NCBI RefSeq assembly: GCF_008807415.1
Contig: NZ_CP043626.1
Span: 6,486,501-6,550,500 of the forward strand
Length of the DNA stretch: 64,000 nucleotides
Reading direction: 5' to 3'
Origin: Pseudomonas denitrificans (nom. rej.)
GTDB taxonomy: Bacteria > Pseudomonadota > Gammaproteobacteria > Pseudomonadales > Pseudomonadaceae
Within the stretch, counting starts at the first letter, position 1; every line of letters begins with the position of its first letter. The notes beneath the pieces were generated by a model. The model was given only the letters and a program-made list of their open reading frames with translations, was not told the origin of the DNA and did no database searches. Positions 37,745 through 47,551 of this stretch are shown here, in pieces. The translations under genes were made by a program, and so were the position numbers.

Positions 37745-39154
37745 TTACAGCAGGTTGAACGGGAAGTTGCTGACCAGGCGGATCTCGTTGACGCTGCCGT
37801 CCGCCTGATTCTGGCTTGCCAGGTGCTTCATGTAGGTCAGGCGGAAGCTGCTGCTCTTGAGCGGGCCGTCCTGCAGCGTGTAGCCGGTGGAGAGGCCGAG
37901 CTCGTGGTGCTTCTCGTCGTCCATGGCGCGCACGTTGTAGCCGCTCACGCCGTTACGGTCGCCGTCGTAGTGGGTGCCGTCGATGCCCCAGCCCTTGGCG
38001 TACCACGCCATGGTGGTCAGGCCGGGCACGTCGAAGGCCGCCCAGTCGGTGCTGTAGCGCAGCTGCAGGGACTTTTCGTTGGGACCGTTGTAGTCGGAGA
38101 GCAGGGAGTTGGCCAGGTAGATGGCCGCAGTCTCGTGCACGTAGTCGAAGTACTCGTCGCCACGGATCTGCTGCCAGCCCAGCAGCACGGCATGGGCGCC
38201 GTGGGTGAGGGTGAAGGCGAGGCTGTAGGCATCGTTGTCGATGTAGCCGGCCTTGCGCTCGCCGGTGTCGCCGGTGTGGTAGTAGTTCAGGTTGGTATTC
38301 AGTGCCAGGCTGGATGGGTCGCCCAGGTCGTGGGACGCGCCGAAGTAGTACTGGTTCCAGATGTCTTCGAAGTGCGCGCCGTAAGCGGTGAGCTTCAGTT
38401 CCTTCATCGCCTGGTAGCTGCCGCCCAGGTAGCTGAAGTGGCTGCCGGAAAAGTCCTGCGCACCGTACTCGGTGGTCAGGCGTTCGCTGCCTGCGCCGGT
38501 GCGCGGGCTGGCGCGGGTGAAGCTGCCAGCCTGGACCTGCAGGCCTTCCAGCTCTTCGCTGAGGAGGCTGACGCCATCGAAGGACGAGGGCAGGGCGCGG
38601 TTGTCGTTGATGTTGAAGACCGGGGTCTCGGTCTGTTGGCGACCCGCGCGCAGCTCGGTGTTGGAGGCGCGCAGCTTCAGGTTGGCCACGCCCATCTTCG
38701 ACCACTGCGGCACGGCATCCCCGTCGCTGTCGGTCAGGGTGCGCGTACCGCCGCCAGCGATGCGTCCGTGGCCGCGTTCCAGGGCGATCTCGTTGAAGGC
38801 GGAGGCGTCCAGGCCAACGCCCACGGTGCCCTGGGTGTAGCCGGAGCTGTACTTGAGCTGGCTGCCCTGGGTCCAGGTGTAGCGGCTGTGGGTCGGCTCG
38901 CTATAGCCGTCCTTCTTGATGTTGAAGTGAAAACTGTCCTTCATCTGCTCGCGGGCGGCGAAGTTGCGGGTGCTGAAGGTCAGGCTCTGGCCTTCGACGA
39001 AGCCTTTCGCGCCAGCCTGGCCCCTGACCACCACTTCGCTGTCGCGGCGGGTTTCGTCTGGGGGCAGATCGTCCTCGTCGGCGAATACCTGGCCCAGCGG
39101 GGCGCCCAGGACGGCGAGTGCCAGAAGCGTGCGGGTGAATACGTGATGCTGCAT
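37745..39154 (-). CDS. opdP: OpdP-like OprD-family peptide porin
   Basis: Outer-membrane substrate-specific channel of 469 residues. Signal peptide MQHHVFTRTLLALAVLGAPLG; the OprD landmarks RNFAAREQMKDSFHFNIKKDGYSEPTHSRYTWTQG and LRLTYMKHLASQNQADGSVNEIRLVSNFPF are present and the protein ends in a beta-barrel strand. In P. aeruginosa the porin at this place, OpdP, takes up small peptides such as glycine-glutamate and also carbapenems. AAGGAG precedes the ATG. It probably brings dipeptides to the DppA proteins. Confidence 0.9.
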   Translation of the reverse strand: MQHHVFTRTLLALAVLGAPLGQVFADEDDLPPDETRRDSEVVVRGQAGAKGFVEGQSLTFSTRNFAAREQMKDSFHFNIKKDGYSEPTHSRYTWTQGSQLKYSSGYTQGTVGVGLDASAFNEIALERGHGRIAGGGTRTLTDSDGDAVPQWSKMGVANLKLRASNTELRAGRQQTETPVFNINDNRALPSSFDGVSLLSEELEGLQVQAGSFTRASPRTGAGSERLTTEYGAQDFSGSHFSYLGGSYQAMKELKLTAYGAHFEDIWNQYYFGASHDLGDPSSLALNTNLNYYHTGDTGERKAGYIDNDAYSLAFTLTHGAHAVLLGWQQIRGDEYFDYVHETAAIYLANSLLSDYNGPNEKSLQLRYSTDWAAFDVPGLTTMAWYAKGWGIDGTHYDGDRNGVSGYNVRAMDDEKHHELGLSTGYTLQDGPLKSSSFRLTYMKHLASQNQADGSVNEIRLVSNFPFNLL

Positions 39155-39317
39155 GAGTTGCTCCTTGTTGTTGTCGGTTTTCCTAGCAACGAATGCATCC
39201 CCTCCGCCCATCGGAGAGATGGGGGAGCCGGCAGGCGGAGGGGAAGACGGGATGTGCCGCCCGGTCTGCGCCGGGCTGGCGTTCAGGCGGCCGTGGCCGC
39301 CGGTGTCGAGTCGGCGA

Positions 39318-40925
39318 TCAGGGCTGGTTGGCCACGCCGTAGAAGGAGTTGCGCCCGAAGGGGCTGATCAGGAAGCCCTGCACCGATTTGCGCATGGGCT
39401 GGTAGACGGTGGAGTGGGCGATGGGGCTGATCGGCAACTGCTGCGCGAGGAGTTGCTGGGCCTTCTGGTACAGGGCCACTCGCTGGCCGTGGTCGGTGGT
39501 GGCCTTGGCCTGGCGCACCAGCTTGTCGTAGGCGGCGTCGCACCACTTGGAGACGTTGTTGCCGCTCACCGAATCGCAGCCGTAGAGGGTGCCCAGCCAG
39601 TTGTCCGGATCACCGTTGTCGCCGGTCCAGCCGAACAGCATGGCGTCATGCTCGCCGGCATGGGCACGCTTGATGTACTCGCCCCACTCATAGGTGACGA
39701 TCTTCGCCTTGATGCCGACCTTGGCCCAGTCGGCCTGGATCATCTCGGCCATCAGCTTGGCGTTGGGGTTGTACGGGCGTTGCACGGGCATCGCCCAGAG
39801 GGTGATCTCGGTTCCTTCGGCCACGCCGGCTTGCTTCAGCAGCGCCCTGGCCTGCTCCGGATCGTAGGCCTGCCCCTTGATCGATTGGTCATAGGACCAC
39901 TGGGTCGGCGGCATGGCGTTCACCGCCAGTTGGCCGGCGCCCTGGTAGATCGCGTCGATGATCGCCTGCTTGTTCAGCGCCATGTCCAGCGCGCGGCGCA
40001 CATCGGTCTTGTCCAGCGGAGCGTGGGTGACGTTGTAGGCCAGGTAGCCGAGGTTGAAGCCTGGCTGTGACGGCATGTTCAGGTTCGGGTCCTGCTTCAG
40101 CGCCTCGAGGTCCGCCGGGCGCGGGTTCAGGGTGATCTGGCATTCGCCGGCCTTGAGCTTCTGCATGCGCACCGAGGCGTCGGTATTGATGGCGAAGACC
40201 AGGTTGTCGACCTTCACGTCCTCGGGCTTCCAGTAATCCTTGTTGCCCTTGAAGCGGATCATCGCGTCCTTCTGGTAGCGGCTGAACACGAACGGACCGG
40301 TGCCGATGGGCTTCTGGTTGATCTCGCCGGGCTTGCCCTGTTTGAGCAACTGGTCGGAGTATTCGGCGGACTGGATCACCGCGAAGTTCATAGCCAGGTT
40401 CTGCACGAAGGCCGCGTCGACCTCGTTCAGGGTGAAGGTCACGGTGTGCTCGTCGACCTTGCCGACCCTGGCGATGTTGCGATCCAGGCCCATGTCGGTG
40501 AAGTACGGGAACTCGGTTGGGTACGCCTTGCGGAACGGCTGCTCCTTGTCGAGCATGCGGTTGAAGGTGAACAGCACGTCGTCGGCGTTGAATTCGCGGG
40601 TCGGCTTGAAGTAGTCGGTGGTGTGGAACTTCACACCGGGGCGCAGGTGGAAGGTCCAGGTCTTGCCGTCGGCGGAGGTTTCCCAGCTTTGCGCGAGTGC
40701 TGGCTGGGCTTCGGTGCCGCCGCGCTGGAACTGCACGAGGCGGTTGAACAGGGTTTCCGAGGTGGCGTCGTAATCGGTGCCGGTGGTGTATTGGCCGGGG
40801 TCGAAGCCCGCCGGGCTGCCTTCGGAGCAGTACACCAGGCTGGAGGCGGCCTGAGCCGCGGAGCCGGCGAGCAGCAGCCCGCCGAAGGCGAGTGCGTGCA
40901 GGGGATTACGTCGCATCTTGCGCAT
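39318..40925 (-). CDS. dppA3: Dipeptide-binding protein DppA3
   Basis: Family 5 periplasmic binding protein of 535 residues with a signal peptide (HALAFGGLLLAGSAAQAA). It opens [36 protein letters not shown] and ends FYGVANQP, like DppA1. It heads the dppA3-opdP-dppA4-dppBCDF group on this strand. The array of probable PsdR half-sites starts about 126 bases upstream. As I recall, in P. aeruginosa dppA3 and mdpA are the main PsdR targets. Confidence 0.92.
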   Translation of the reverse strand: MRKMRRNPLHALAFGGLLLAGSAAQAASSLVYCSEGSPAGFDPGQYTTGTDYDATSETLFNRLVQFQRGGTEAQPALAQSWETSADGKTWTFHLRPGVKFHTTDYFKPTREFNADDVLFTFNRMLDKEQPFRKAYPTEFPYFTDMGLDRNIARVGKVDEHTVTFTLNEVDAAFVQNLAMNFAVIQSAEYSDQLLKQGKPGEINQKPIGTGPFVFSRYQKDAMIRFKGNKDYWKPEDVKVDNLVFAINTDASVRMQKLKAGECQITLNPRPADLEALKQDPNLNMPSQPGFNLGYLAYNVTHAPLDKTDVRRALDMALNKQAIIDAIYQGAGQLAVNAMPPTQWSYDQSIKGQAYDPEQARALLKQAGVAEGTEITLWAMPVQRPYNPNAKLMAEMIQADWAKVGIKAKIVTYEWGEYIKRAHAGEHDAMLFGWTGDNGDPDNWLGTLYGCDSVSGNNVSKWCDAAYDKLVRQAKATTDHGQRVALYQKAQQLLAQQLPISPIAHSTVYQPMRKSVQGFLISPFGRNSFYGVANQP

Positions 40926-41050
40926 TGCCTGACCTCATTCTTGTTTTTCTGAGGGGGCCGGCGAACCGATGGGGTTTGCAGCCGGCCTGGTCGGACTGGT
41001 CCGGATAAGGCCTATCCATTCATGGTCGGGCTGTGCCCGGCCACGCCGCG

Positions 41051-41111
41051 CCGAAGTTAAGTCAGGCTGAAATTAAGTTCAACTTAAAATTCAGTGGTAC
41101 TGAAAATTTTG
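41051..41111. promoter_or_regulatory. Four-half-site array upstream of dppA3 (probable PsdR operator)
   Basis: Four related half-sites of 11-12 bases are separated by exactly five bases each: CCGAAGTTAAG (41051), CTGAAATTAAG (41067), CTTAAAATTCAG (41083), CTGAAAATTTTG (41100). Neighbouring copies make inverted repeats of the form AATT(A/C)AG-N5-CT(T/G)AAATT. The array lies between the psdR stop and dppA3. The same arrangement recurs before mdpA. Confidence 0.6.
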
Positions 41112-41123
41112 CCAGTCTGTGAA

Positions 41124-41687
41124 TCAGGTGGCGGGATGTTCGCCGAACAGCGGAAGGGTGGTGACGGTGAGCATTTCCGCCACGCTGTCGCCGACATTGC
41201 GCAGGCAATGACGCTTGCCGGAGTCGAAGTGTACGGAGTCGCCGGGACCCAGCGGATAGGTGTGGCCATCGATGTCGTAGGCGATACGCCCGGTGAGGAC
41301 GTAAGCGAATTCCGAGCCGTCGTGGGTGATCAGTTCGGATTCGTAGCCCACCGGGACAGTCACCTTAACCGCGTTCAGCTGGTTGCCGGGGAAGCTGCTG
41401 GACAGCCGCTCGTAGCTCAGTGGCTGGCCTTCGATGGTGTAGCGCACGCGCTCGCCCTGGTGCGAGTCCGGCGGGATCTGCTGCGGAGAGTCGAAGAGGG
41501 CGTTGAGTGGTACGTCCAGCGCCTTGGCGATGCTGGCCAGGGAAGACAGCGAGACGCCAGTGAGATTGCGCTCGGCCTGGGACAGGAAGCTGGCGGTCAG
41601 GCCGGATTCGGCGGCCACCTGGTTCAGGGTCTTCTTCGCTGCGCGCCGATAACGGCGCAGGCGTTCTCCGATACGATCTGCGGACAT
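41124..41687 (-). CDS. psdR: PsdR, XRE-cupin transcriptional repressor of dipeptide genes
   Basis: A 187-residue regulator with a Cro/C1-type helix-turn-helix (RLRRYRRAAKKTLNQVAAESGLTASFLSQAERNLTGVSLSSLASIAKAL) and a C-terminal cupin sensor domain (FAYVLTGRIAYDIDGHTYPLGPGDSVHFDSGKRHCLRN). In P. aeruginosa PsdR represses dppA3, mdpA and other uptake genes, and psdR mutants are favoured on protein-rich medium. The start at 41687 (MSADRIGERL) fits the domain; the open frame extends upstream without family sequence. Confidence 0.9.
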   Translation of the reverse strand: MSADRIGERLRRYRRAAKKTLNQVAAESGLTASFLSQAERNLTGVSLSSLASIAKALDVPLNALFDSPQQIPPDSHQGERVRYTIEGQPLSYERLSSSFPGNQLNAVKVTVPVGYESELITHDGSEFAYVLTGRIAYDIDGHTYPLGPGDSVHFDSGKRHCLRNVGDSVAEMLTVTTLPLFGEHPAT

Positions 41688-41805
41688 TGGCAAGGCTCTT
41701 GTGGGACGCCGGCAGCATACCAGTGTCGTCGGCCGGTGAAAGCATCGAGCCATCAGCGGACGGAAAATCGGCCGCAAGGAGGTAGGACACCGAAAAGCCT
41801 TTGAC

Positions 41806-41834
41806 CGGGAATTTCAGTGCTGCTTAAATTTCAG
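41806..41834. promoter_or_regulatory. PsdR-type half-site pair before mdpA
   Basis: CGGGAATTTCAG (41806) and CTTAAATTTCAG (41823) are separated by five bases (TGCTG), the same spacing and half-site family as the array at 41051. Together they give the inverted repeat AATTTCAG-N5-CTTAAATT. It lies 31 bases before the mdpA ATG and 118 before psdR. Confidence 0.55.
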
Positions 41835-41865
41835 GTCGTTTCATTCCATTCCTCGGGAGAGTCGC

Positions 41866-43082
41866 ATGACATTGGGAGTTGGGGGCGTGAGCCCCGAGCA
41901 GGCGCTGGCGAAATTGCAGGTCATGACGGCCGGCGCTCGGCCCATTGCGCTCGAGGAGTACCAGGCGCGCGTCGCGCAGCTGCAGCAGTTGATGCAGGCG
42001 CGGGAAATCTCGGCGGTATTCGTCGATGCCGGCAGCACGCTGGTCTATTTCACCGGCCTGAAGTGGAGCCCCAGCGAACGGCTGGTGGGCGCGCTGGTGC
42101 CGGCGTGGGGCGAAGTGCGCTACATCGCCCCGGCCTTCGAAGAGGGCACGGTGCGCGATCTGCAGGTGCTGCCCGGCAGCATCAGCGTGTGGGCCGAGCA
42201 CGAGAGTCCGTTCGCCCTGCTGGCTGGAATGCTGGCGGAGATTGAAGTGCGTGAAGGTGCGCGGGTCGGCCTTTCCCACAGCCTGCCGTTCGGCATGTTC
42301 GAGCGCCTGCGCCAGGCGACGGGCAAGCTGCAACTGGTGGACGCCGGCGCGCTGATCGAGCAGTGCCGGCGCTGCAAGTCGCCGGCGGAGCTGGCGCTGA
42401 TGCAACGGGCGAAGGACATGACCCTGGAAGTACACAAGGCCGCTGCGAGCATCCTGCGCGAGGGCATCACCACCACCGAGGTGACGCGCTTCATCGAGGC
42501 GGCGCACCGGCAGGTCGGCGCGCCGGGTTCGACCTTCTGCATCGTGCTGTTCGGCGAGGACAGCGCCTTCCCCCACGGCGTGCGCCAACCGCGCCCGTTG
42601 CGTGAAGGCGACATGGTGCTGATCGACACGGGGTGCCAGCTGTTCGGCTACAACTCGGATATCACCCGCAGCTACGTGTTCGGCTCGCCCAGCGCGCGCC
42701 AGCGCGAGCTGTGGGACCTGGAGAAGGCCGCGCAACAGGCTGCGTTCGACGCCGCTGTGCTGGGTGAACCCTGCGAGCAGGTGGATGCCGCGGCCCGCCG
42801 TTGCCTGGAGGCCGGCGGCTTAGGGCCGGATTACGCGCTGCCCGGATTGCCGCACCGCACCGGCCACGGTATCGGTCTGGATATCCACGAGGGGCCGTAT
42901 CTGGTGCGCGGCGACAGCACGGCGCTGGACGTCGGCATGTGCTTCAGCAACGAGCCGATGATCTGTGTGCCGGGGAGTTCGGTATCCGTCTGGAGGACCA
43001 CTTCTACATGACGGCGGAAGGTCCGCGCTGGTTCACCCAGCCGAGTCATTCAGTGGACGATCCGTTCGGCCTGGATGCCTGA
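41866..43082 (+). pseudogene. mdpA: MdpA, M24 metallodipeptidase, frameshifted as read
   Basis: Cytoplasmic aminopeptidase-P/creatinase-family enzyme that splits imported dipeptides. Metal ligands: aspartates in MVLIDTGCQLFGYNSDITRSY, histidine in GLPHRTGHGIGLDIHEGPYL, glutamates in CFSNEPMICVPG and the later GIRLEDHFYM. The frame breaks after MICVPG and the family ending EFGIRLEDHFYMTAEGPRWF to VDDPFGLDA is in another frame, stopping at 43082. Adding a G to GGGG at 42972-42975 restores 405 residues. Probably an assembly error. GGGAG precedes the ATG; divergent from psdR. Confidence 0.88.
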
Positions 43083-43092
43083 AGTTTGGTCC

Positions 43093-43134
43093 AGGAGCGG
43101 GCCATGCCAGTGATCGCGCGCATGGCGCGCTCCT
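43093..43134. repeat. REPIN between mdpA and dppA2
   Basis: AGGAGCGGGCCATGCCAGTG on the left and, on the opposite strand, AGGAGCGCGCCATGCGCGCG on the right: two inverted REP units filling the short convergent gap. Confidence 0.75.
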
Positions 43135-43138
43135 ACAG

Positions 43139-44730
43139 TCAGGGCGCGACTTCAACCCGCGAGAAGTTGTTCGACCCCAGCGGGCTCAGGGTGAAGCCGC
43201 TCACGCCCGGTCGCACCACGGCGAACTGCTTCGGGTAGGCCAGGGCGATCCACGGTGCCTCGCGCTGGTAGATTGCCAAGGCCTGGCGGTAGAGGCCCGC
43301 ACGGGCTTCCTGAGCGGTGATGGCGCGGGCCTTGCGCAGCAGTTCGTCGAACTCCGCGTTGCACCAGCCCGCCTGGTTCTCGCCACTCTTGGCGGCGGCG
43401 CAGGAAAGGTTCGGTGTCAGGAAGTTGTCCGGGTCGCCGTTGTCGCCAGCCCAGCCCATGAAGATCAGGTCGTGCTCGCCCTGCTTGGCGCGTTTGATCA
43501 GCTCGCCCCATTCGAACACGCGGATGTCGGCCTGGATGCCGATCTGCCCCAGGTCGTTCTGCAGCATCTGCGCGCCGATGCCGGGGTTGGGGTTGGTCGG
43601 CCCGCCGCCGGGGCGGGTCCAGATCGACAGTTTCAGGCCGGGCTTGATGCCCGCTTGGTCCAGCAGCTGTTTCGCTCGCGCCGGATCGTGGGGCCAGACC
43701 TTGAGTTGCGGATCGGAGCCCCACAGCGTCGGCGGATAAGGCGCCACTGCCAGCGTCGCGGCGCCTTCGCCGAATTGCGCGCGCAGGTAGGCGTCGCGAT
43801 CGAAGGCGAGGTTGATCGCCTGGCGCACGCGCACGTCGTCCAGCGGCTTGTGTCGGGTATTGATGCCGACATAGGCGACCAGCAGCGAGTCCAGTTCTTC
43901 GATCGTCAGCTTCGGGTCCTGGCGTAGCGCGGGGATGTCGGTGGGCTTGGGGTAGACGGCGATCTGGCAGTCGCCGGCCTTGACCTTCTGGATACGCACG
44001 TTCGGATCAGGAGTGATCGCCAGCAGCAGGCGGTCGATCTTCGGCTTGCCGCCCCAGTAGTCGGGGTGGCGTTGAAGCGCACCTGGGCGTCCTTCTGGTA
44101 GCGCTGGAAGACGAAGGGGCCGGTGCCGATGGGCAGGTTGTTCAGTTGGTCGGCCTTCTCGGCGGCCAGCAGCAGGTCGCCGTATTCGGCGGAATAGATG
44201 GAAGCGAAGCCCATCGCCAGGTCGGCAAGGAAGGGCGCCTCGGGGTGCCTGAGGGTGAAGCGCACGTGGTGGTCGTCAAGCTTTTCCACTGCGCTGATCA
44301 GGCCGGGCAGGCCCATCGCCTCGGCGTAGGGGAAGCCGCGCGGGGCCAGCTTGTTCCACGGATGCTTCGGGTCGAGCTGGCGCTGGAAGCTCCAGAGCAC
44401 ATCGTTGGCGTCGAACTCGCGGGTCGGGGTGAAGTAGTCGGTGCTGTGGAATTTCACGCCCTGACGCAGGGTGAAGGTGTACTGCAGGCCGTCGTCACTG
44501 ATCTCCCAGCTTTCCGCCAGCGCGGGCACCACGCGGGTGCTGCCGGGGGCGAACTGCACCAGGCGCTCGAAGACGGTCTCCGCCGAAGCATCGGCGGTGG
44601 TGGCGGCGGTGTACTGGGTGATGTCGAACCCTTCCGGGCTGGCCTCGGTGCAGACCACCAGGGATTGGCCGAATGCCGGCGCGCAGCCGAGCAGGCTGGC
44701 GAGGGTCAGGCGGATGAGCGCTTTGCGCAC
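43139..44730 (-). pseudogene. dppA2: Dipeptide-binding protein DppA2, frameshifted as read
   Basis: Periplasmic family 5 binding protein with a signal peptide ([21 protein letters not shown]) and the opening [35 protein letters not shown], close to DppA4. The frame is lost after QVRFNATP; the remaining half ([22 protein letters not shown] to FSRVEVAP) is intact in another frame. The break is GGGG at 44063-44066 on the plus strand: one more G gives [12 protein letters not shown] and 530 residues. Probably an assembly error. Confidence 0.88.
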
Positions 44731-44779
44731 GGCGGCTGCCGGAAGAAAGGGCCGCCGGGAAACCCGGCGGCCGCTGGCC

Positions 44780-46381
44780 TTACTTGCCTACGCTGACGCC
44801 GTAGAACGAGTTCAGCGCGAACGGGCTGATCTTGAAGTCCTGCACCGTCTTGCGCATCGGCTGGTACACGGTGGAGTGGGCGATCGGGGTGATCGGCACC
44901 TGCTCCTTGAGGATGTGCTGGGCCTGCTTGTACAGCTCGGTGCGCTTGGCCTGGTCGGGGGTGCGCTTGGCATCCTTGATCAGCTTGTCGTAGGCCGGGT
45001 CGCACCACTTGGAGAAGTTGTTGCCGTCCACGGCGTCGCAACCGTAGAGGGTGCCCAGCCAGTTGTCCGGGTCACCGTTGTCGCCGCTCCAGCCGATCAG
45101 CATGGCGTCGTGCTCGCCGCCCTTGGCGCGCTTGATGTACTCGCCCCACTCGTAGGTGACGATCTTCGCCTTGATACCGACCTTGGCCCAGTCGGACTGC
45201 AGCATCTCGGCCATCAGCTTGGCGTTGGGGTTGTAGGGGCGCTGCACCGGCATGGCCCACAGGGTGATCTCGGTGCCTTCGGCCACGCCGGCCTTCTTCA
45301 GCAGTTCCTTGGCCTTTTCCGGGTTGTAGCCGGCGTCCTTGATGGTGTCGTCGTAGGACCACTGGGTTGGCGGCATGCCGTTCACGGCCAGTTGGCCGGC
45401 GCCCTGGTAGACGGCGTCGATGATTGCCTTCTTGTTCACCGCCATGTCCAGCGCCTCGCGCACTTCAAGCTTGTCGAACGGTTTGTGCAGGACGTTGTAG
45501 GCGATGTAGCCGAGGTTGAAGCCCGGCTGCGACGGCATGTTCAGGTTCGCATCCTTCTTCAGCGCTTCCAGGTCGGCCGGGCGCGGGAAGAGGGTGATCT
45601 GGCACTCGTTGGCCTTGAGCTTCTGCATGCGCACCGAGGCGTCGGTGTTGATGGCGAAGATCAGGTTGTCGATCTTCACCTCGCCCTTGTTCCAGTAGTC
45701 CGGGTTGGCCTTGAAGCGGATCATCGCGTCCTTCTGGTAGCGACTGAACACGAACGGACCGGTGCCGATCGGCTTCTGGTTGATATCGGCGGCCTTGCCC
45801 TGCTTGAGCAACTGGTCGGCGTATTCTCCGGACTGGATCGAGGCGAAGCTCATGGCCAGGTTCTGGATGAACGCGGCGTCGACTTCATTGAGGGTGAACT
45901 TGACGGTGTGGTCGTCGACCTTCTCCACCTTGGCGATGTTCGCGTCCATGCCCATGTCGGTGAAGTAGGGGAATTCGGTCTGGTACGCCTTACGGAACGG
46001 GTGGTTCTTGTCGAGCATGCGGTTGAAGGTGAACAGCACGTCGTCGGCGTTGAACTCGCGGGTCGGCTTGAAGTAGTCGGTGGTGTGGAACTTCACGCCG
46101 GAACGCAGGTGGAAGGTGTAGGTCTTGCCGTCATCGGATACGTCCCATTTTTCCGCCAGGCCCGGGATGACCTGGGTGCCGCCGCGCTCGAACTGGGTGA
46201 GGCGGTTGAAGACCGTCTCGGCCGAGGCGTCGAAGTCGGTGCCGGTGGTGTACTGGCCGGGGTCGAAGCCCGCGGGGCTGCCTTCGGAGCAGTAGACCAG
46301 GTTGTTGGCGGCGTGGGCGAGCGGGGCGCTGGCGATCAGCCCAGCGGCAATCATGGAGCGGATGACGGCGTTCTTACGCAT
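44780..46381 (-). CDS. dppA1: Dipeptide-binding protein DppA1
   Basis: Periplasmic family 5 solute-binding protein, 533 residues, signal peptide ending near [41 protein letters not shown] and the ending [10 protein letters not shown] pair it with DppA3. It is the first gene of the dppA1-dppA2 unit on this strand, 49 bases before dppA2. It presumably delivers peptides to the shared DppBCDF core; paralogues differ in which peptides they bind. Confidence 0.92.
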   Translation of the reverse strand: MRKNAVIRSMIAAGLIASAPLAHAANNLVYCSEGSPAGFDPGQYTTGTDFDASAETVFNRLTQFERGGTQVIPGLAEKWDVSDDGKTYTFHLRSGVKFHTTDYFKPTREFNADDVLFTFNRMLDKNHPFRKAYQTEFPYFTDMGMDANIAKVEKVDDHTVKFTLNEVDAAFIQNLAMSFASIQSGEYADQLLKQGKAADINQKPIGTGPFVFSRYQKDAMIRFKANPDYWNKGEVKIDNLIFAINTDASVRMQKLKANECQITLFPRPADLEALKKDANLNMPSQPGFNLGYIAYNVLHKPFDKLEVREALDMAVNKKAIIDAVYQGAGQLAVNGMPPTQWSYDDTIKDAGYNPEKAKELLKKAGVAEGTEITLWAMPVQRPYNPNAKLMAEMLQSDWAKVGIKAKIVTYEWGEYIKRAKGGEHDAMLIGWSGDNGDPDNWLGTLYGCDAVDGNNFSKWCDPAYDKLIKDAKRTPDQAKRTELYKQAQHILKEQVPITPIAHSTVYQPMRKTVQDFKISPFALNSFYGVSVGK

Positions 46382-46518
46382 ACGGACCTCTGTTTATTCT
46401 GGTTGTCATCGAGGGGCAGCCTCGTGAGCTGCGTTGCGTGAAGCTATGCACGGCACATGCCGGGCGCAAGCGGTCGACCGGGGTGAGTGTAGAAGTTGTG
46501 ACGCGGGTGCAAGGGAAT

Positions 46519-46537
46519 GTCGCAATTTCGACAATGG
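46519..46537. promoter_or_regulatory. Inverted repeat upstream of dppA1
   Basis: TGTCG, CAATTT, CGACA: a five-base inverted repeat with an AT-rich centre, about 140 bases before dppA1. It differs from the PsdR-type half-sites, so dppA1 may have another regulator. The TGTCGC start recalls Pseudomonas ArgR sites but the rest does not fit well. Confidence 0.3.
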
Positions 46538-46604
46538 GAACCGTGCGGTCGGGTGGCGGCGCCCCGGTCCGAAGGAGGCGCCGCGCTGGAGGAGAGCGTA
46601 GGTG

Positions 46605-47321
46605 TTACGGCATCTGCACCTCGATCGTGCCGTCGGCGCTGACGGTGACCTGGCTGGTGCCGGCTTCGATTTCCTGCGCCGGGGCGCCGCCGTAGCTGTC
46701 GGCCTTCATTGCCGCCATGCGCATCACCGGCATCGGGCGCGGCGCGCCGGAGGTGTTCAGGCTGAGGCTGACCAGCTTGTAACCCTTGCCGCCCAGGGCA
46801 TCGGTGAGGACCTGGGCGCGCGCCTTGAAGGCATCCACGGCGCCTTTCATCATCGCGTCCTCATTCTTCGCGCGGGTGGCGTCGGCGATGCTGAAGTTCA
46901 TGCTGCCCATCTTCAGCTTGCCCAGCAGGTCGGCACTGAGCTGGGAGAGGGCGGCGAAGTCGGTGCTTTCCAGGCGGATTTCCGCGCGCTCGCGCCAGGC
47001 GGTGATCTTCTGCCCCTTGTCGTCATACACCGGGTAGCTGCTGCGGCTGCCCAGGCTGACAGTCACGCCTTTCACCTTGCGCGCCTGCTCGACCGCCGCG
47101 TTCATCGCGGTGGTGGTCTCGGCGGCGAGCTTGGCCGGGTCGGTGCCCTGGCCTTCGCTGAACAGGGTCACGTGCATCAGGTCGTGGGCGACTTCCTGGC
47201 TGACCTCGGCGCGCAGCGAAACCTGGTTGTAGCGAGGTTCGTCTGCCAGGGCTCCCAGGCTGGTGGCGCACAGGGCGATGGCGGCGGCGATGGCGGTGAA
47301 GGGTTTCTTCAGTACAGACAT
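46605..47321 (-). CDS. Periplasmic SIMPL-domain (DUF541) protein
   Basis: A 238-residue secreted protein with a signal peptide (KKPFTAIAAAIALCATSLGALA) and one SIMPL domain (YNQVSLRAEVSQEVAHDLMHVTLFSEGQGTDPAKLAAETTTAMNAAVEQAR). The E. coli relative YggE is linked to reduced oxidative stress; the mechanism is unknown. It is divergent from roxS. The same neighbour is present in P. aeruginosa, as I recall. Confidence 0.87.
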   Translation of the reverse strand: MSVLKKPFTAIAAAIALCATSLGALADEPRYNQVSLRAEVSQEVAHDLMHVTLFSEGQGTDPAKLAAETTTAMNAAVEQARKVKGVTVSLGSRSSYPVYDDKGQKITAWRERAEIRLESTDFAALSQLSADLLGKLKMGSMNFSIADATRAKNEDAMMKGAVDAFKARAQVLTDALGGKGYKLVSLSLNTSGAPRPMPVMRMAAMKADSYGGAPAQEIEAGTSQVTVSADGTIEVQMP

Positions 47322-47523
47322 GGATGACTCCTTGCTCCAGAAAATGTCCGGGCCACAGCTTAGTAGAGGCAGTGGCGAGAACTGTCAGACCCTTTGACGA
47401 GGAAGGGTTCGGATTCGGGTTAATGACCGATGTCACCAATTGTTTCGGGCTGGGGCGGCCGTCACAGGGCGCGCTGGAGTATGCTGTGGCGCTATGCCGC
47501 ATTAAGGGGAGGGGGCTCTTGGC

Positions 47524-47529
47524 TATACT
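47524..47529 (+). promoter_or_regulatory. Candidate -10 element before roxS
   Basis: TATACT, one mismatch from the sigma-70 consensus TATAAT, 28 bases before the roxS ATG. The hexamer 17 bases upstream (ATTAAG) is a poor -35 box, so the promoter may need an activator. Confidence 0.3.
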
Positions 47530-47551
47530 CGCGCAAATTCCGGAATTCACC

